A stretch of 64,000 bases of DNA from Megalonaias nervosa. Its lineage: Eukaryota > Mollusca > Bivalvia > Unionida > Unionidae. This document shows, in pieces, positions 46,657 through 56,907 of the stretch (its first letter is position 1; the number at the start of each line of letters is the position of its first letter). The stretch covers positions 205,527 through 269,526 of the forward strand of contig JAECUM010000793.1 in assembly GCA_016617855.1 (NCBI GenBank), read 5' to 3'. The notes below the pieces were generated by a model that saw nothing but the letters and a program-made list of their open reading frames with translations, was not told the DNA's origin and did not search any database. A program made the translations under genes and the position numbers.

Positions 46657-48216
46657 GCCACCACTGCGTCATTATCGGTGGTGCATCTGTTGTGTAAAGA
46701 AGAAGCAAGAGAAACATTCAAGAGACTCGTTCAAGTGAAAGACATGATTGCAATACCAATATTTTGTGCAGAACGGACCTTGGATGTTCCAGCGACTTCA
46801 ACCCAATCATTTGGGTTGGCTCTTTCTTTCTGTCGAGTTTCATATATTTCCCCTATAAATTGGAGACGAGACAAAAAAACAGTGAGTGAAGCCGATTGGT
46901 GGAAAGTTTTAGTGTTCTCAAAGAGAAAAATTAAATAAAACTTTCTGTTAAAGGAAAAGTACGAACTCGAAACAAGGCAGGATTCGCTTTCGTCGGTATG
47001 CCAGACCCATTAGACAAGGGTAGTCCGTTAAGCTAAGGCTATTTTTGAAATGCTGCAGTTCATAAAATAGATATGTAATGCATACACCTTCGTTTTGAAC
47101 TGAACGATTTTTCAAAATAGCATTCACCTTTTTTCTTCAGCAACGAAAACCTTTGAGATCACTTGCAACAAGGTGTGGGATAGAATTACAGGAAAATTGG
47201 CAAGTTATTATTATTATTAATTTGTTAGTATGTGAACTTTAGAAATTGTTTTCCTTTTTAAATAGCTGTTGTAAACAGGAGCAAAGAAATAGGAAATCTA
47301 TTTATGTATCAGACAGTATGAATGAGTATGATACCCGATATATTGTAGGGTGGTAAAGAAATCGTAGTATTGCTCGAGTGCATCACCATACGATAGACTA
47401 GTTACACCACGAGAAAAAAAATATCTGATTTACTCCATGGTCCCAGTTTTCTCCTCTATTTTTATTATAATCTGTTATTTCACATGATTCACATGTGTCA
47501 CTTATGCGCCTCTTTCCACGGTTTTTATATTTGTATTATATCAAGTTTATTATTATTATTAATATTATTATTATTATTATTATTATTATTTTAAATTTTG
47601 CACCATCTGTCAGAATAAAATGTAGCCAATAAGTTTAGACAGTTCACGTAATCATATTCCAGTATCTTCAAAATCTGAGATTAACACGTAATTACGCTGA
47701 TAAATGCTACTTTTAGAACAAAACTTCTCTGCGTCCATTTGTCATTCATTTTGGACCAAGCCGAGGCGGGAAGTGAAGACACCATAAAGGTCGATAGTTT
47801 ATGGATATTTGTTTTAATATAGAAACTTTACTTCTTGACATCCTTCCGCTCAAGAAAACTGCTATTATTTCATCTGTTGAACTAAATTTAACTATTTACT
47901 CGTACCCCAACGCCACACAACGTCAGCAGCGAAAACAATGTTTAAGTAAAAGAACCTTTGTTTGAGAACTTTATAAACATTTTTTTTTTCAAACATGCAA
48001 CCCGTTTCCATGCTCTAAAAGACGCAATGTTTTTAATTTGTAAACGGGGTGAGAATGGCGTTATAGTGAAGGCTTTATTTTCGTCCTTTTGTTCAGAAAT
48101 AAAATTGACAGAGCCGACAAATATCAATTACGTCATGCACGGCCAAATATTCGAATAAGTGATGGTCGACATGGAGGATACAGAAAGAAGGAATTAACTT
48201 CGTGCCACGATTTATG

Positions 48217-48250
<34 letters not shown>

Positions 48251-48791
48251 ATTTTGAGGAGAAGATAAAAATGGGCGGGGAAGAGATATGCATTTTGGGC
48301 CCCGGCGATTTAGGAACAGAGTTCAACTGCATATCTCTTTCAAGGTCCCAGCACATCATTTTGAGAGAATTAAAGGGCGATGGAATATAAGGACAACAGA
48401 AAAGTGGTTGGATGGGAAAAATATGAAGGTAAATTTTTTTAATTTATTTCCTAACGCGTGCATGTTTTTTTTTTTTTTTTAAAATAATTATTCCATTTTA
48501 AAACAAGTATCATTTTCGTATTTACTATTCTTGTTCGGATGATAAAGCATCATGTGATGTAGGTAACTGAAACAATTGTTTTTATTTTGTTTTGTTGGTT
48601 TTAACAGCACATTTAACACGGTATTGTTTATAACACGCTATTGCTTATATCCTGTTGAGTAATGGTAGCCAAGTGCACCACCATGGCAGCCGTCGAGGGT
48701 TGGTCTGCCAGAGTATTGTACCCGCGACCCTTAGATTACGAGTCCAACGCTTACTTACTTAACTACAATGGTTCCCTAAATCAGCTGTTAT
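46657..48791. other. No recognised gene; several ATT/TTA microsatellites
   Basis: ATT-type repeats lie at 47206-47219, 47548-47591 and 48216-48249, with a T run at 48466-48480. The frame at 48202-48390 is started by leucines from the TTA repeat and is not supported. The 46678-46938 frame has no known motif. Confidence 0.45.
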
Positions 48792-48982
48792 CTTATAAGT
48801 CGGATCCAACTGCAAACAATATCAAAGAACCTGATCTGCTGCAGCATAATGCGCCGGAAGATCAGGGTTTTGGTTGCTTCTTCTGTTGATAACTCATAAC
48901 AAACTGCATTGTCCCAGATCTGCCTGCGCATTATGTGACTGCAGATCTGGGAATATGCAGTTTGCATTTAGACTTATAAACG
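48792..48982. mobile_element. Palindromic MITE, same family, copy 3
   Basis: The ends TCTTATAAGTCGGATCCAAC...TGCAAAC and GTTTGCATTTAGACTTATAA are inverted. The inner palindrome has GAACCTGATCTGC...GCATAATGCG and TGCGCATTATGTGACTGCAG. It is collinear with copies at 10.2 and 11.5 kb. Confidence 0.8.
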
Positions 48983-49060
48983 AGTAAAGATGGTATGTAT
49001 AGCATACAGTTATAATCAACTAATAATTCTTGCATCCCAAAGCACAATCAACTCGACTTG

Positions 49061-49154
49061 ATCTTTCCACGGGTTCTCCCTCCACCAGTTATACTGGCCG
49101 CCATGTATAGCCTATCTTGCGCTGAGAAATGGCGTTAGACCCCAAAACAACAAC
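49061..49154 (+). mobile_element. SINE family A, 5'-truncated
   Basis: Only the 3' body is present (TATACTGGCCGCCATGTATA, GCCTATCTTGCGCTGAGAAA, TGGCGTTAGACCCC) with an (AAC)n tail. AACTCGACTTG before and AACTTGACTTG after form a target duplication with one mismatch. 5' truncation during reverse transcription explains the missing tRNA head. Confidence 0.85.
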
Positions 49155-49181
49155 AACTTGACTTGCTACTCAATAGATTGC

Positions 49182-49351
49182 ATTGAAAACCCGGAAGTAA
49201 AATTTCGCCAAAGGTTCAGCAAGTTCGCTTCCAGAACATTCTAAGTTCGTTAACAAGGTTAGGTCTTGGAGTAAAATTTTAGCCACTGTCTTTATAAAAC
49301 ATGATAAAAGTAAAGTAGGCAAAAACTTCCCTCAATCACGGGCAAAAGTCA

Positions 49352-49386
<35 letters not shown>
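49182..49386 (-). mobile_element. LTR fragment on minus strand with perfect heat-shock element
   Basis: The minus strand reads CTTGACTTTTGCCCGTGATT...AACTTAGAATGTTCTGGAAG, matching the degenerate LTR at 25.8 kb. The (CA)n at 49357-49385 replaces the expected LTR start. TTCcaGAAcaTTC at 49229-49241 is an exact three-unit heat-shock element. Confidence 0.6.
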
Positions 49387-49388
<2 letters not shown>

Positions 49389-49649
49389 CTAAATGCATAC
49401 CGAAGAAATACATAACTCCTTTTGAGGTGGACCTAGGTCTTTAAATATAGTGATGGTGAGCCTCACTTGGCCTGAAAATCGAAAGTTGTAAACACGTCTA
49501 ACAATGTATTCCAACATTAACATCGTTGTTAAAAAGGGAGATTTACACGAGGATGGCAAAATAAAAACTGCTCACAGGCGGCAACATTTCTGTCTGTAAA
49601 TAGTATGAGGCGCCGTAGCGGACAAAAGCTGGTCCAATAAGAAAGTTGC

Positions 49650-49962
49650 AGTTAAAATTTCAGTGTCGTATGTCGAGAAATCCTATATCACGTGTTGGAT
49701 CAAATTGCATGTCCTTAAAGTTCCATTTTCTAGATCGAGATTTTAGATTTTATATGTTGAATTATACAGTGGTGGTTTAAAGTTCTATTTTCTATGTCGA
49801 CGTTTTACAGTGTATAGTTTGAATTACACAGCGGTGGTTGAAATTTCAATATCATATGTCGAGAATCCCTAATTGACACGTTGAATGTAACTGTTTGTGA
49901 TGAAAGTTCCATTTCATATGGCGAGTATTTAGATTTCATCTGTTGAATTTTACAGCAACGAG
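49650..49962 (+). repeat. Left array of ~62-bp repeats, 5 units
   Basis: Units alternate between a form with TTTCAATATCATATGTCGAG and one with GTTCCATTTTCTAGATCGAG, suggesting a two-unit higher-order repeat. Confidence 0.75.
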
Positions 49963-50804
49963 AAGCAGCCTTCTTGTTTAAATATAACGCGGTCCGTTCA
50001 CGAGAGCGACCTCTGCGAAGAAATTCATAGTAATTCTCGACCTGTGAATGGTAACTTTCAAACTGTAAATGCATGAAATGTAATGGCGCCTCATTACTGA
50101 ATACACAAATGTCGTGTCTTAATACTCGATTATATTTTTAATTGTTAAAGTGTGTCATGTTTGCTAAGCCCCAACTATAAAGTCATGTATAAGCTATAAT
50201 CTACCTGTCTTGGGAATGTTACCGCGGCCATGTGTTTGATGTCTAAAGATTGCCGCGGGGCTAGTGTTGAACTCTTACGCAGGGTTGCATGACCAGCCGA
50301 AGACCGGAACTTGAATCGGCAAAGGCGATAGATCGCACCATATAAACAAAGGCTTTATCACACTTAGGTGTTAAAGGTCAGTCCAGAGATCAAAAGGAAG
50401 TCCACGTGGTGAACGGGACGTATTCTTATCCGTCCCCACGTTGACAGACAGCGGGAGGGACATTGTCCGCTAAATTTGATTGGATCGGTTCACAGCGTTA
50501 TCCAGTCAAAATTGAAACAGAGGGTGTGATTACAATCCGACCCGAATGATCCTTTCCGACTCGTACGAGAAAAATTTAGTACTAGCCTAGAGGGTTTTCA
50601 GATCAATAGGGTTACTCCGAGAACGAAGCCACTCGTAATTTGGCGGCAAAACTCAGAGATAGATTCTAATGAAAGACAAAGCTTCGAAAGTTCAGTAAGT
50701 TATTTGCTCGATTTTTGCAGAATATTAAGGCATCATAATTGTAATCATTTGTAGTATGTATACTTAATTACTAGGATCGTTTAGTATGTAGAATTACCTT
50801 TGTA

Positions 50805-50808
<4 letters not shown>

Positions 50809-50835
<27 letters not shown>

Positions 50836-51144
50836 ATTGGATTTTTTAACGTAGCTTTAACAATTTTTCAGTCATATCGTTACGATGTCTGCAGTGTGGC
50901 AGTTTATAGTAATGTCTAGCACTGGGACATCATGCCGCAGACATGTAGCATGATGTCCCACCCAGTCACATTATTCTGACACCAGGCCGACCAGTCCTTA
51001 CACTAACTTCTTAATGCTGAGCGCCAAGCGAGGCAGCTGTTAGTACCATTTTTATAAGTCTTTGGTATGACTCGGCCGGGGTTTGAACCCACGACCTCCC
51101 GCATCCGAGGCGGACGCTCTAACCACTAGGCCACCGGAGCGGTC
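50809..51144 (-). mobile_element. tRNA-derived SINE, family B, full length
   Basis: On the minus strand it opens CCGCTCCGGTGGCCTAGTGG (A box), has GGGTTCAAACCCC (B box), a body with GCTTGGCGCTCAGCATTAAG and CATGCTACATGTCTGCGGCA, and ends with TTAAAGCTACGTTAAAAAAT and a (CA)n tail. ACCTTTGTAGTGT flanks it exactly at 50796-50808 and 51145-51157. It sits inside the Foldback-like element, so it is younger. Confidence 0.95.
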
Positions 51145-51854
51145 ACCTTTGTAGTGTTCCATTTACATGCGTATTTGAGAAATGGGCTTGAGATTATGTA
51201 GAGAATTATTAGATGCGAGGCGAAATTATGTAGATTGTTGGCTTGTGATCAGAATTAATTTTGTAATTCGCTATAGGGTACTTCGTAGTAAACCAGTGCA
51301 TTTATTAATGCGTTATGTTAGAATTTACACATGCTTGAATTGTGAATTTGGAAACATGGTTGATGTATGTAAGATTAGTAACTATGGATGTATGCATATA
51401 TCGGAGCATGGATATTTGAATATTTGTGTACTTTGTATGAGTTGTAAGGTAAAGAAATGCGTCTAATTATTGTGATATTGTTTAGTATAACGGGATTAGG
51501 AATATGTACTGATGTGACGGAATTTATTGATGTATGTATGTATAAGAAGTATTTGATGTATATATAAGAAGTAATTGATACCGTGCTGTATCATGACGTT
51601 TGTTTTACCATACAAGAACGTATGGGTATCTCGATGTGAACGAATGCGTGACCGAAAAAATTTAATAGTCGTTATCTGTTGATAGGCTGTGTGTAGTGGG
51701 AGATGAGAGGGCTCAGGAAAAGATCCTACCGTCCTTGTGTTTTCACAGGAAGATTTTTTGGGGACACAGATCTTCCGGTTCCATTGGGTCCCGAGTCTTC
51801 AAGAGCTGGAGACGAAACTGAGGCTGTAGCCGAGACAGTGAAGTCGACAGAAGA

Positions 51855-52015
51855 ATAGTCGTGGTAGAGAAAGTGGAGGAGGAGGAGAAGGAGTCTAGAG
51901 AAAGTCGAGGAGTAGAAGGAGTCTAGAGAAAGTCGAGGAGGAGGAGGAGAAGGAATTTGGAGAAAAGTCGAGGAGGAAGGGGAGAAGGAAGTGGGAGAAA
52001 TAGGAGAGAGAAAGG
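51855..52015. repeat. Purine-rich minisatellite-like tract
   Basis: About 160 bases of nearly pure purine on the plus strand, with recurring GTCTAGAGAAAGTCGAGGAG and GAGGAGAAGGA phrases. It could form triplex DNA. Confidence 0.8.
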
Positions 52016-52444
52016 ATACACCAGATGAGTAGAAATACAGGGGCAGGTGGAAATCAATCTCACACTGCTAATCAAGTGATGCAATAGGATTATTAAAAAA
52101 GGATCGAGCGGAAGGAGTGTAATTGGAAATTTGAGTAATTTGATTATTGAATTGTTATTAAATTGTTATTCATTGAATTTCAACCTTTTCTGTATATTTA
52201 ACCATCTATCCGTCGGCATTGCTGACTGGGGGCTCGGAGCTTTACATCTATCTTTCACTAAATTTAACTTCCAACAAAATAGAGCCTGGGTGGAACTTCT
52301 ATAATTGTTTAAATAAAACATTGGGAGCACCACACCCCAACCATAACAATCCTCACAAAGTGACATTGTGTAATGTTATTTTTAACACCAACACATCATT
52401 TCGTCATATAAAATTAGCAATTCTGACAAGCACAATAAAATGTC

Positions 52445-52867
52445 CAACCACCGCTATGTAATTCAACAGATAGTCTAAAAACTCAACATACGAAATGGAA
52501 CTTTCAGCACAATCAATGTGACTCAACATGTTAAATTGAAACTCTCGACATATGACATTAAAATTTCAACAACCGCTAATTCAGAAGATACAATCAAAAA
52601 ACTCGACATTGGACATCGACTTTTCAACCAATGCTATGTAATTCAACAAATGAAATCTAAATACTCAACACATGAAAAGGAACTTTCAACATAAACTCTT
52701 TGAACCAATACGTGAATGAGGAATTCTCAACGTATGACATTGAAATTTCAACCATCGTCGTGTAATTCAAAGGACACAATCTAAAACCTCGACACAGAAA
52801 ATATAACTTTCAACCACTACTGTTTAATTCAACAGATACAATCTAAAATCTCGACCTAGAAAATGGA
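52445..52867 (-). repeat. Right array of ~62-bp repeats, about 7 units
   Basis: Units contain TTTCAACCACNGCTATGTAA, TTCAACAGATACAATCTAAA and ACTCGACATA, alternating with a form having GTGACTCAACATGTTAAATT and TCTCGACATATGACATT. They are the reverse complement of the left array. Confidence 0.8.
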
Positions 52868-52910
52868 CAAGCATTTTGATAACGTCAGCGACTACGGAAT
52901 TTCGTTAACC

Positions 52911-53360
52911 ACGCATACTGTTAAACAGTATTAGCGGTCGATAAAACTCAAACGCATAGCATCCAGTTATGTATACGAGTTATTCGAGAGACAATCCGTA
53001 ACGACTATTCAAATCAATACTTTAAATAGCACTGAGGATTACTCATACAACAAGAGGAAGTCCAGGCATGTATGTAATCAGAACAGTAATACAAACATGA
53101 ATACGCATATGCGTAACAGTACATACACAGACAAATCTCAAACATACATATAGTCGACTCTGTGGTACGTATTGCAAGAAATAATTACAATAGATTTAAA
53201 ATGGACTATACAGCATACGCATAAACACAAGCTGGGAAGGCATGTAATCTACCCACCTACCTACACCCACGGACATACATTATAAATTGAAAAAATATGT
53301 CACACGTATATACCATCATCAGTTCAGTATAACTTTAGATTGATTTAGATGATACTTAGA
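52911..53360. other. No recognised gene
   Basis: AT-rich sequence with many ACATAC/ATACGC short motifs and no frame or repeat boundary. Confidence 0.4.
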
Positions 53361-53693
53361 GAACGCTCCGGTGGCACAAGCGGTTAGAGAGTTGGCCTCT
53401 GATGCGGGAGGTTGCGGGTTCGAACCTCGGCTGAGTAATTATCAAAAGACTTTATACAAAATGTGCTAGCAGCTGCCCGCTTGGCGCCCAGCATTAAGAG
53501 GTTAGTATTAGGCCTGGTTGGTCTGGTGTCAGGATAACGTGACTGGGTGGAACATGATTCTACATGTCTGCGGCATGATGCACAGTGCTAGATATCACTA
53601 TAATCTGCTACACTGCAGATATTGTAGCGATGACTGAGAATTTTTTAAAGCTAAGTTAAAAATAAAATCACCCCCCCCAACACACACACACAC
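53361..53693 (+). mobile_element. SINE family B, full length
   Basis: GAACGCTCCGGTGGCACAAG opens the tRNA-like head, GCGGGTTCGAACCTC is the B box, and the body (CTTGGCGCCCAGCATTAAGA, CATGTCTGCGGCATGATG) and (CA)n tail match the other copies. The target duplication is unclear; a GATAC match is weak. Confidence 0.85.
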
Positions 53694-54099
53694 GATACAT
53701 GATGCATTCACATGTATATACAAATATGCATAATACAGATACACAGTACATGTAGCTGTACGAAACTCAACGTGGCATAAACCGGTTTGACCACTTTACA
53801 CCCGTGACTGCCTGCAGTATTTTTATTGGTAATGAATATGCATAAACCTTTTTAACCAATAATTGGGGAAGTGGGGAACTTTTTTAATTTTGTTTGAAAG
53901 GTCGATCCGCCATGGCCGTTCATGATGATTGAGTGAGCCAATCAGCTTTTTTTCTTCGAAACACAAACACTCGTGATCGAGAAGAGGTCACTTCTGTTGG
54001 TTTTGTTGGCGTATATGAGCTTTTTTTCACTGGATCGTTGATTGCGCATTGTTTGCTTATGCATATTTGTAAGAAACAAGGAAATGTTATCTTAGGCAG

Positions 54100-54341
54100 C
54101 AGGGCTGGATCAGGTAAAGTTGGGGTGGGGTTCCAAAATTTTAAACGGGCCCTGACTTTCCTCGAAAGGGCACCAAAGCAAAAGTCTATTTACATAAATT
54201 GTACATCACACCAATAAACTTGCACAAGAATAAAACAATGGTAAAATTTCAAGTGTCAAGTGACTGTACGTTTGCATGTGTGTACGGTTTTGTTAGCCCG
54301 AGGGGGTCTTAAACCCAATCCACCCACCCCGGTCCGACACA
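54100..54341. mobile_element. hAT-like non-autonomous element, copy 1
   Basis: It starts CAGGGCTGGATCAGG and the other end, reverse-complemented, is TGTGTCGGACCGGGGTGGG. The internal sequence (ACGGGCCCTGACTTTCCTCG, CACCAAAGCAAAAGTCTATT) is the inverse of 59259-59640. The CAGGG start fits hAT termini. The 8-bp duplication is not clear here. Confidence 0.6.
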
Positions 54342-54768
54342 GGTGCAGCTGCGAGTGAAAAGAGAACTCCGCGGATTTTCGCCTGTGGCTTGCGACGCCT
54401 CGGATGCGGGAGGTCGTGGATTCGAACCCCCGTCAAATAAAACCAAAGACATCAAGAAGATGCTAACAGCTACCTCGCTTGGCGCTCAGCGTTAAGGGGT
54501 TATGTTAGGACTGGTCGGCCTGGTGTCAGAATAACGTGACTGGGTGCATCTTCGCTAGCCAAGGTTCCGAAGTGATAACCCGATCTACAACTTGGCATAT
54601 CGAGCAGGTATTTTAGTGCTTTGTCCTAGCGACATCTATTGGATTTCATTAGTTGCCTCCCTTAGTATGTAATGTCAACTAAGTGTAACAGCGGTGAATT
54701 GTACATCGGCCGGAAATGGTGGAGATACTTTGCAAGTTCAACATCGAAAGTATGACTACGTACTAGAG

Positions 54769-54904
54769 CAGGAGTCTCAAACACGCGGGTCGCAAATTGA
54801 TTAGCGTCACAAGGTGTCATGCGAGATAACAAAGGTGTGCGGCCTTTGGACCATTGAAAATGGCCTCATGCGGCTCTCAGGGTGGGTTGAGTTTGAGACC
54901 CCTG
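54769..54904. mobile_element. hAT-type MITE (136 bp) nested in the TIR element
   Basis: The ends are CAGGAGTCTCAAACACGCGG and GAGTTTGAGACCCCTG (inverted), the well-known CAGGGGTCTCAAAC-type hAT terminus. The target duplication is TACTAGAG/TATTAGAG, 8 bp with one mismatch, as expected for hAT. Confidence 0.9.
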
Positions 54905-55055
54905 TATTAGAGGGAAACCATTATAGGTGTATTTGAGTGAAAGGTTTTTGTACGAACACGGACCGGCAGTGGAAAATTGGTTATTTATCAGTTCAGTCAA
55001 GTTGTTTGCTCCTCTTGTCTCGATCAACATTTAAAATTTGAACAACTTAATTTTG

Positions 55056-55087
55056 ATTGGATGCGGTGGCTTGCCACCGCATCCAAT
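55056..55087. other. Perfect 15-bp hairpin with 2-base loop
   Basis: ATTGGATGCGGTGGC, TT, then GCCACCGCATCCAAT. In AT-rich DNA this GC-rich cruciform stands out. Confidence 0.9.
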
Positions 55088-55639
55088 GAAATTCACAGAC
55101 CCGTAGCACATAATTATCTGCTCGATACGCCAAGGTGTAGATAGGGTTATTATATCGGAACAGTGGCAAGCTAAGATGGACTGAGTGGGACATGCTACAT
55201 GTCTGCGGCATGACGCCCCAGTGCTAGACATCACTATAAACTGCCACACCGGAGACATCGCGGCGATATTACTAAAATTGTTAAAGTTACGTTAAAATTT
55301 TTTAAAAAACACACACACACAAACAAGCAACAAACGCGGAAGAGCTACAAATTTTCAGCCAATTGTGAAAAAGAGCGTGTATATAGGCCTGCCAAGGACA
55401 AGTTAAGGTCTAAATGAAATCCTTTGTACGTTCGTGCATTTATTATCGTTCGAAAGTTTTATTTTTTCAATAAAAAAAGCAGACGTTCTTGCGGCCTAAC
55501 TAAAACTTTTGCCATAACTGTTACTGTTTTGGACCTGGGTATTTATAACATATTTACATACCCTAAAGAGAATTTTATTTTTAGTAGATCCTCCAAGAAT
55601 AGATGTTTCATGCGAGTTAAACTTGTACAGGTCAGGATA

Positions 55640-55830
55640 GTCATCTTTTTTACAGGTCACAACCGTTTACACATGACGGCAGTCATATTTTTAAGTCTGT
55701 TTACAGGATACTGTCTATACGTCACGACAGTCATATTTTTAAGCTTGTTTACAGGTCACGAGGGCGGTCATATTTTTAGGCCTGTTTACATGACAGGATA
55801 GTAATGTACTTAATCCTGTATACATCATGA
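55640..55830. repeat. Irregular 40-50-bp minisatellite
   Basis: AGTCATATTTTTAAGYCTGT followed by TTACAGG recurs three to four times with variable spacing. It creates the repeated IFLSLFTG in the 55424-55801 plus frame, which is therefore not a gene. Confidence 0.75.
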
Positions 55831-55831
55831 G

Positions 55832-56335
55832 TAGATGAGTTTGCCTACATTAATAGTCTTTCGTGTGTACTATTGATTCCTTTGATATACTACTTTTAGT
55901 GCTCGGAAATGGAGCTTTTCGAGTCCATTATACAAATTATATAAAGGACCTCTTTTTTACACACGGGGGCTAACTCTTCTTTGTTTTATTTGTTTTGGAA
56001 ATAAATTCTAATCAATGGTTCTATTAATATGATTTGTATATGGACCTGACAATTACACAAATTTACAATTTTAGGTGATATATAATGCAAATAATTTGTC
56101 TCCTTCATGCCACTGTACGTAGATATAATGTAAGTTATTCTTTTCAAAACTATAGCTTTTCTTCAGAAGTGAATCGTGATACTGGGATGCATTGTGTCTG
56201 ACGACCACTGGTGTCATTTCCAATATCTTTAGTAACAATGACAAAAATTAACTAGAAATGTTAAAATCTTCCTGATTTGATAAAAATTTTCTGTTTCTCG
56301 ATTTTAGTAAGATAGTATTATTTAACCTTTGTCTT

Positions 56336-56337
<2 letters not shown>
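55832..56337. other. No recognised gene
   Basis: AT-rich sequence without a supportable frame or repeat. Confidence 0.4.

Positions 56338-56376
<39 letters not shown>
56338..56376. repeat. (CT)n microsatellite
   Basis: About 39 bases of alternating CT. Confidence 0.95.
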
Positions 56377-56379
<3 letters not shown>

Positions 56380-56907
56380 ATGGAAAGGTGTTCTTGGAGA
56401 ACCTCATCCATTGATCTGCCTTATGCCCAGTAAACACCTTACACGTCATCAAACATATATCGGACACGTGGAAGGGTACTCGATTACGATGTTTCCTAAC
56501 AACCGCGTCATTCCGATTCTTAACACAGCGATATTTTCGATTCGATTTCGTATCTGATACTCTATGTCCCACTACCCTGATTAACATCTGATGCCAACCA
56601 CTTAGGACGGTGCGATAACACATAGTATCAATACTTGATTGGTTTATTAGTAAAAATACATAATAAATAAATGGTTTACGACTTTTCATAAAACAAGTTG
56701 TAGATTTATCAAATTTTGAAGATGTATCATGTCACCATTTTCATCAAGAACTTTACCCATGCCAGCGTTTAGCATATCAAAATCCAGGTCTCCTAATACA
56801 ATTAGATTTTCAATATATTTTACCTAACATATTAGTAAGTCTGTTGTGAAAAATAAATGTGTGACGTGAGGATTTATAAACGCTAGCTATCAGTAATTAC
56901 TAATTTA
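56377..56907. other. No recognised gene
   Basis: A minus frame across 56318-56689 ends in Arg-Glu repeats from the (CT)n tract. No domain is recognised in the rest. Confidence 0.4.

Larger units (their letters stand above)
49608..52910. mobile_element. Foldback-like element: inverted arrays of 62-bp repeats flanking ~2.5 kb
   Basis: A left array (49650-49962) and a right array (52445-52867) consist of the same ~62-bp units in opposite orientation, for example left AAAGTTCCATTTTCTAGATC...GAGATTTTAGATT and right AATCTAAAATCTCGACCTAG...AAAATGGAC. Outside them CCGTAGCGGAC (left) and the complement GTCAGCGACTACGG (right) may be the true ends. Long inverted repeats made of tandem units define Foldback-type elements. 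The enclosed DNA has no recognisable transposase. Confidence 0.55.
54547..55178. mobile_element. 632-bp MULE-like TIR element inside the SINE
   Basis: The left end CATCTTCGCTAGCCAAGGTT and right end, reverse-complemented, CATCTTAGCTTGCCACTGTT begin ~60-bp TIRs, both continuing to ATCGAGCAG. The target duplication is GACTGGGTG/GACTGAGTG (9 bp, one mismatch), which with long TIRs suggests a Mutator-like element. It carries sequence homologous to 46020-46205, including a broken version of that reading frame. It has no transposase. A hAT MITE has inserted into it, and a perfect hairpin lies at 55056-55087. Confidence 0.8.
54397..55331 (+). mobile_element. SINE family B split by a nested insertion
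   Basis: The 5' part (54397-54546) runs from GACGCCTCGGATGCGGGAGG through the B box to AACGTGACTGGGTG. The 3' part (55179-55331) resumes GACTGAGTGGGACATGCTAC and runs to the (CA)n tail. The two abut exactly when compared with intact copies, once one copy of the 9-bp GACTGRGTG is removed. The first ~40 bases of the tRNA head are decayed or missing. Confidence 0.9.

Noticed and set aside
48202..48390. Secreted-looking protein with a leucine run
   Set aside because: The leucines are read from a TTA microsatellite and nothing else resembles a signal peptide gene.
55424..55801. 125-residue plus-strand protein
   Set aside because: The repeated IFLSLFTG segments come from an irregular minisatellite, and no start context or domain supports it.
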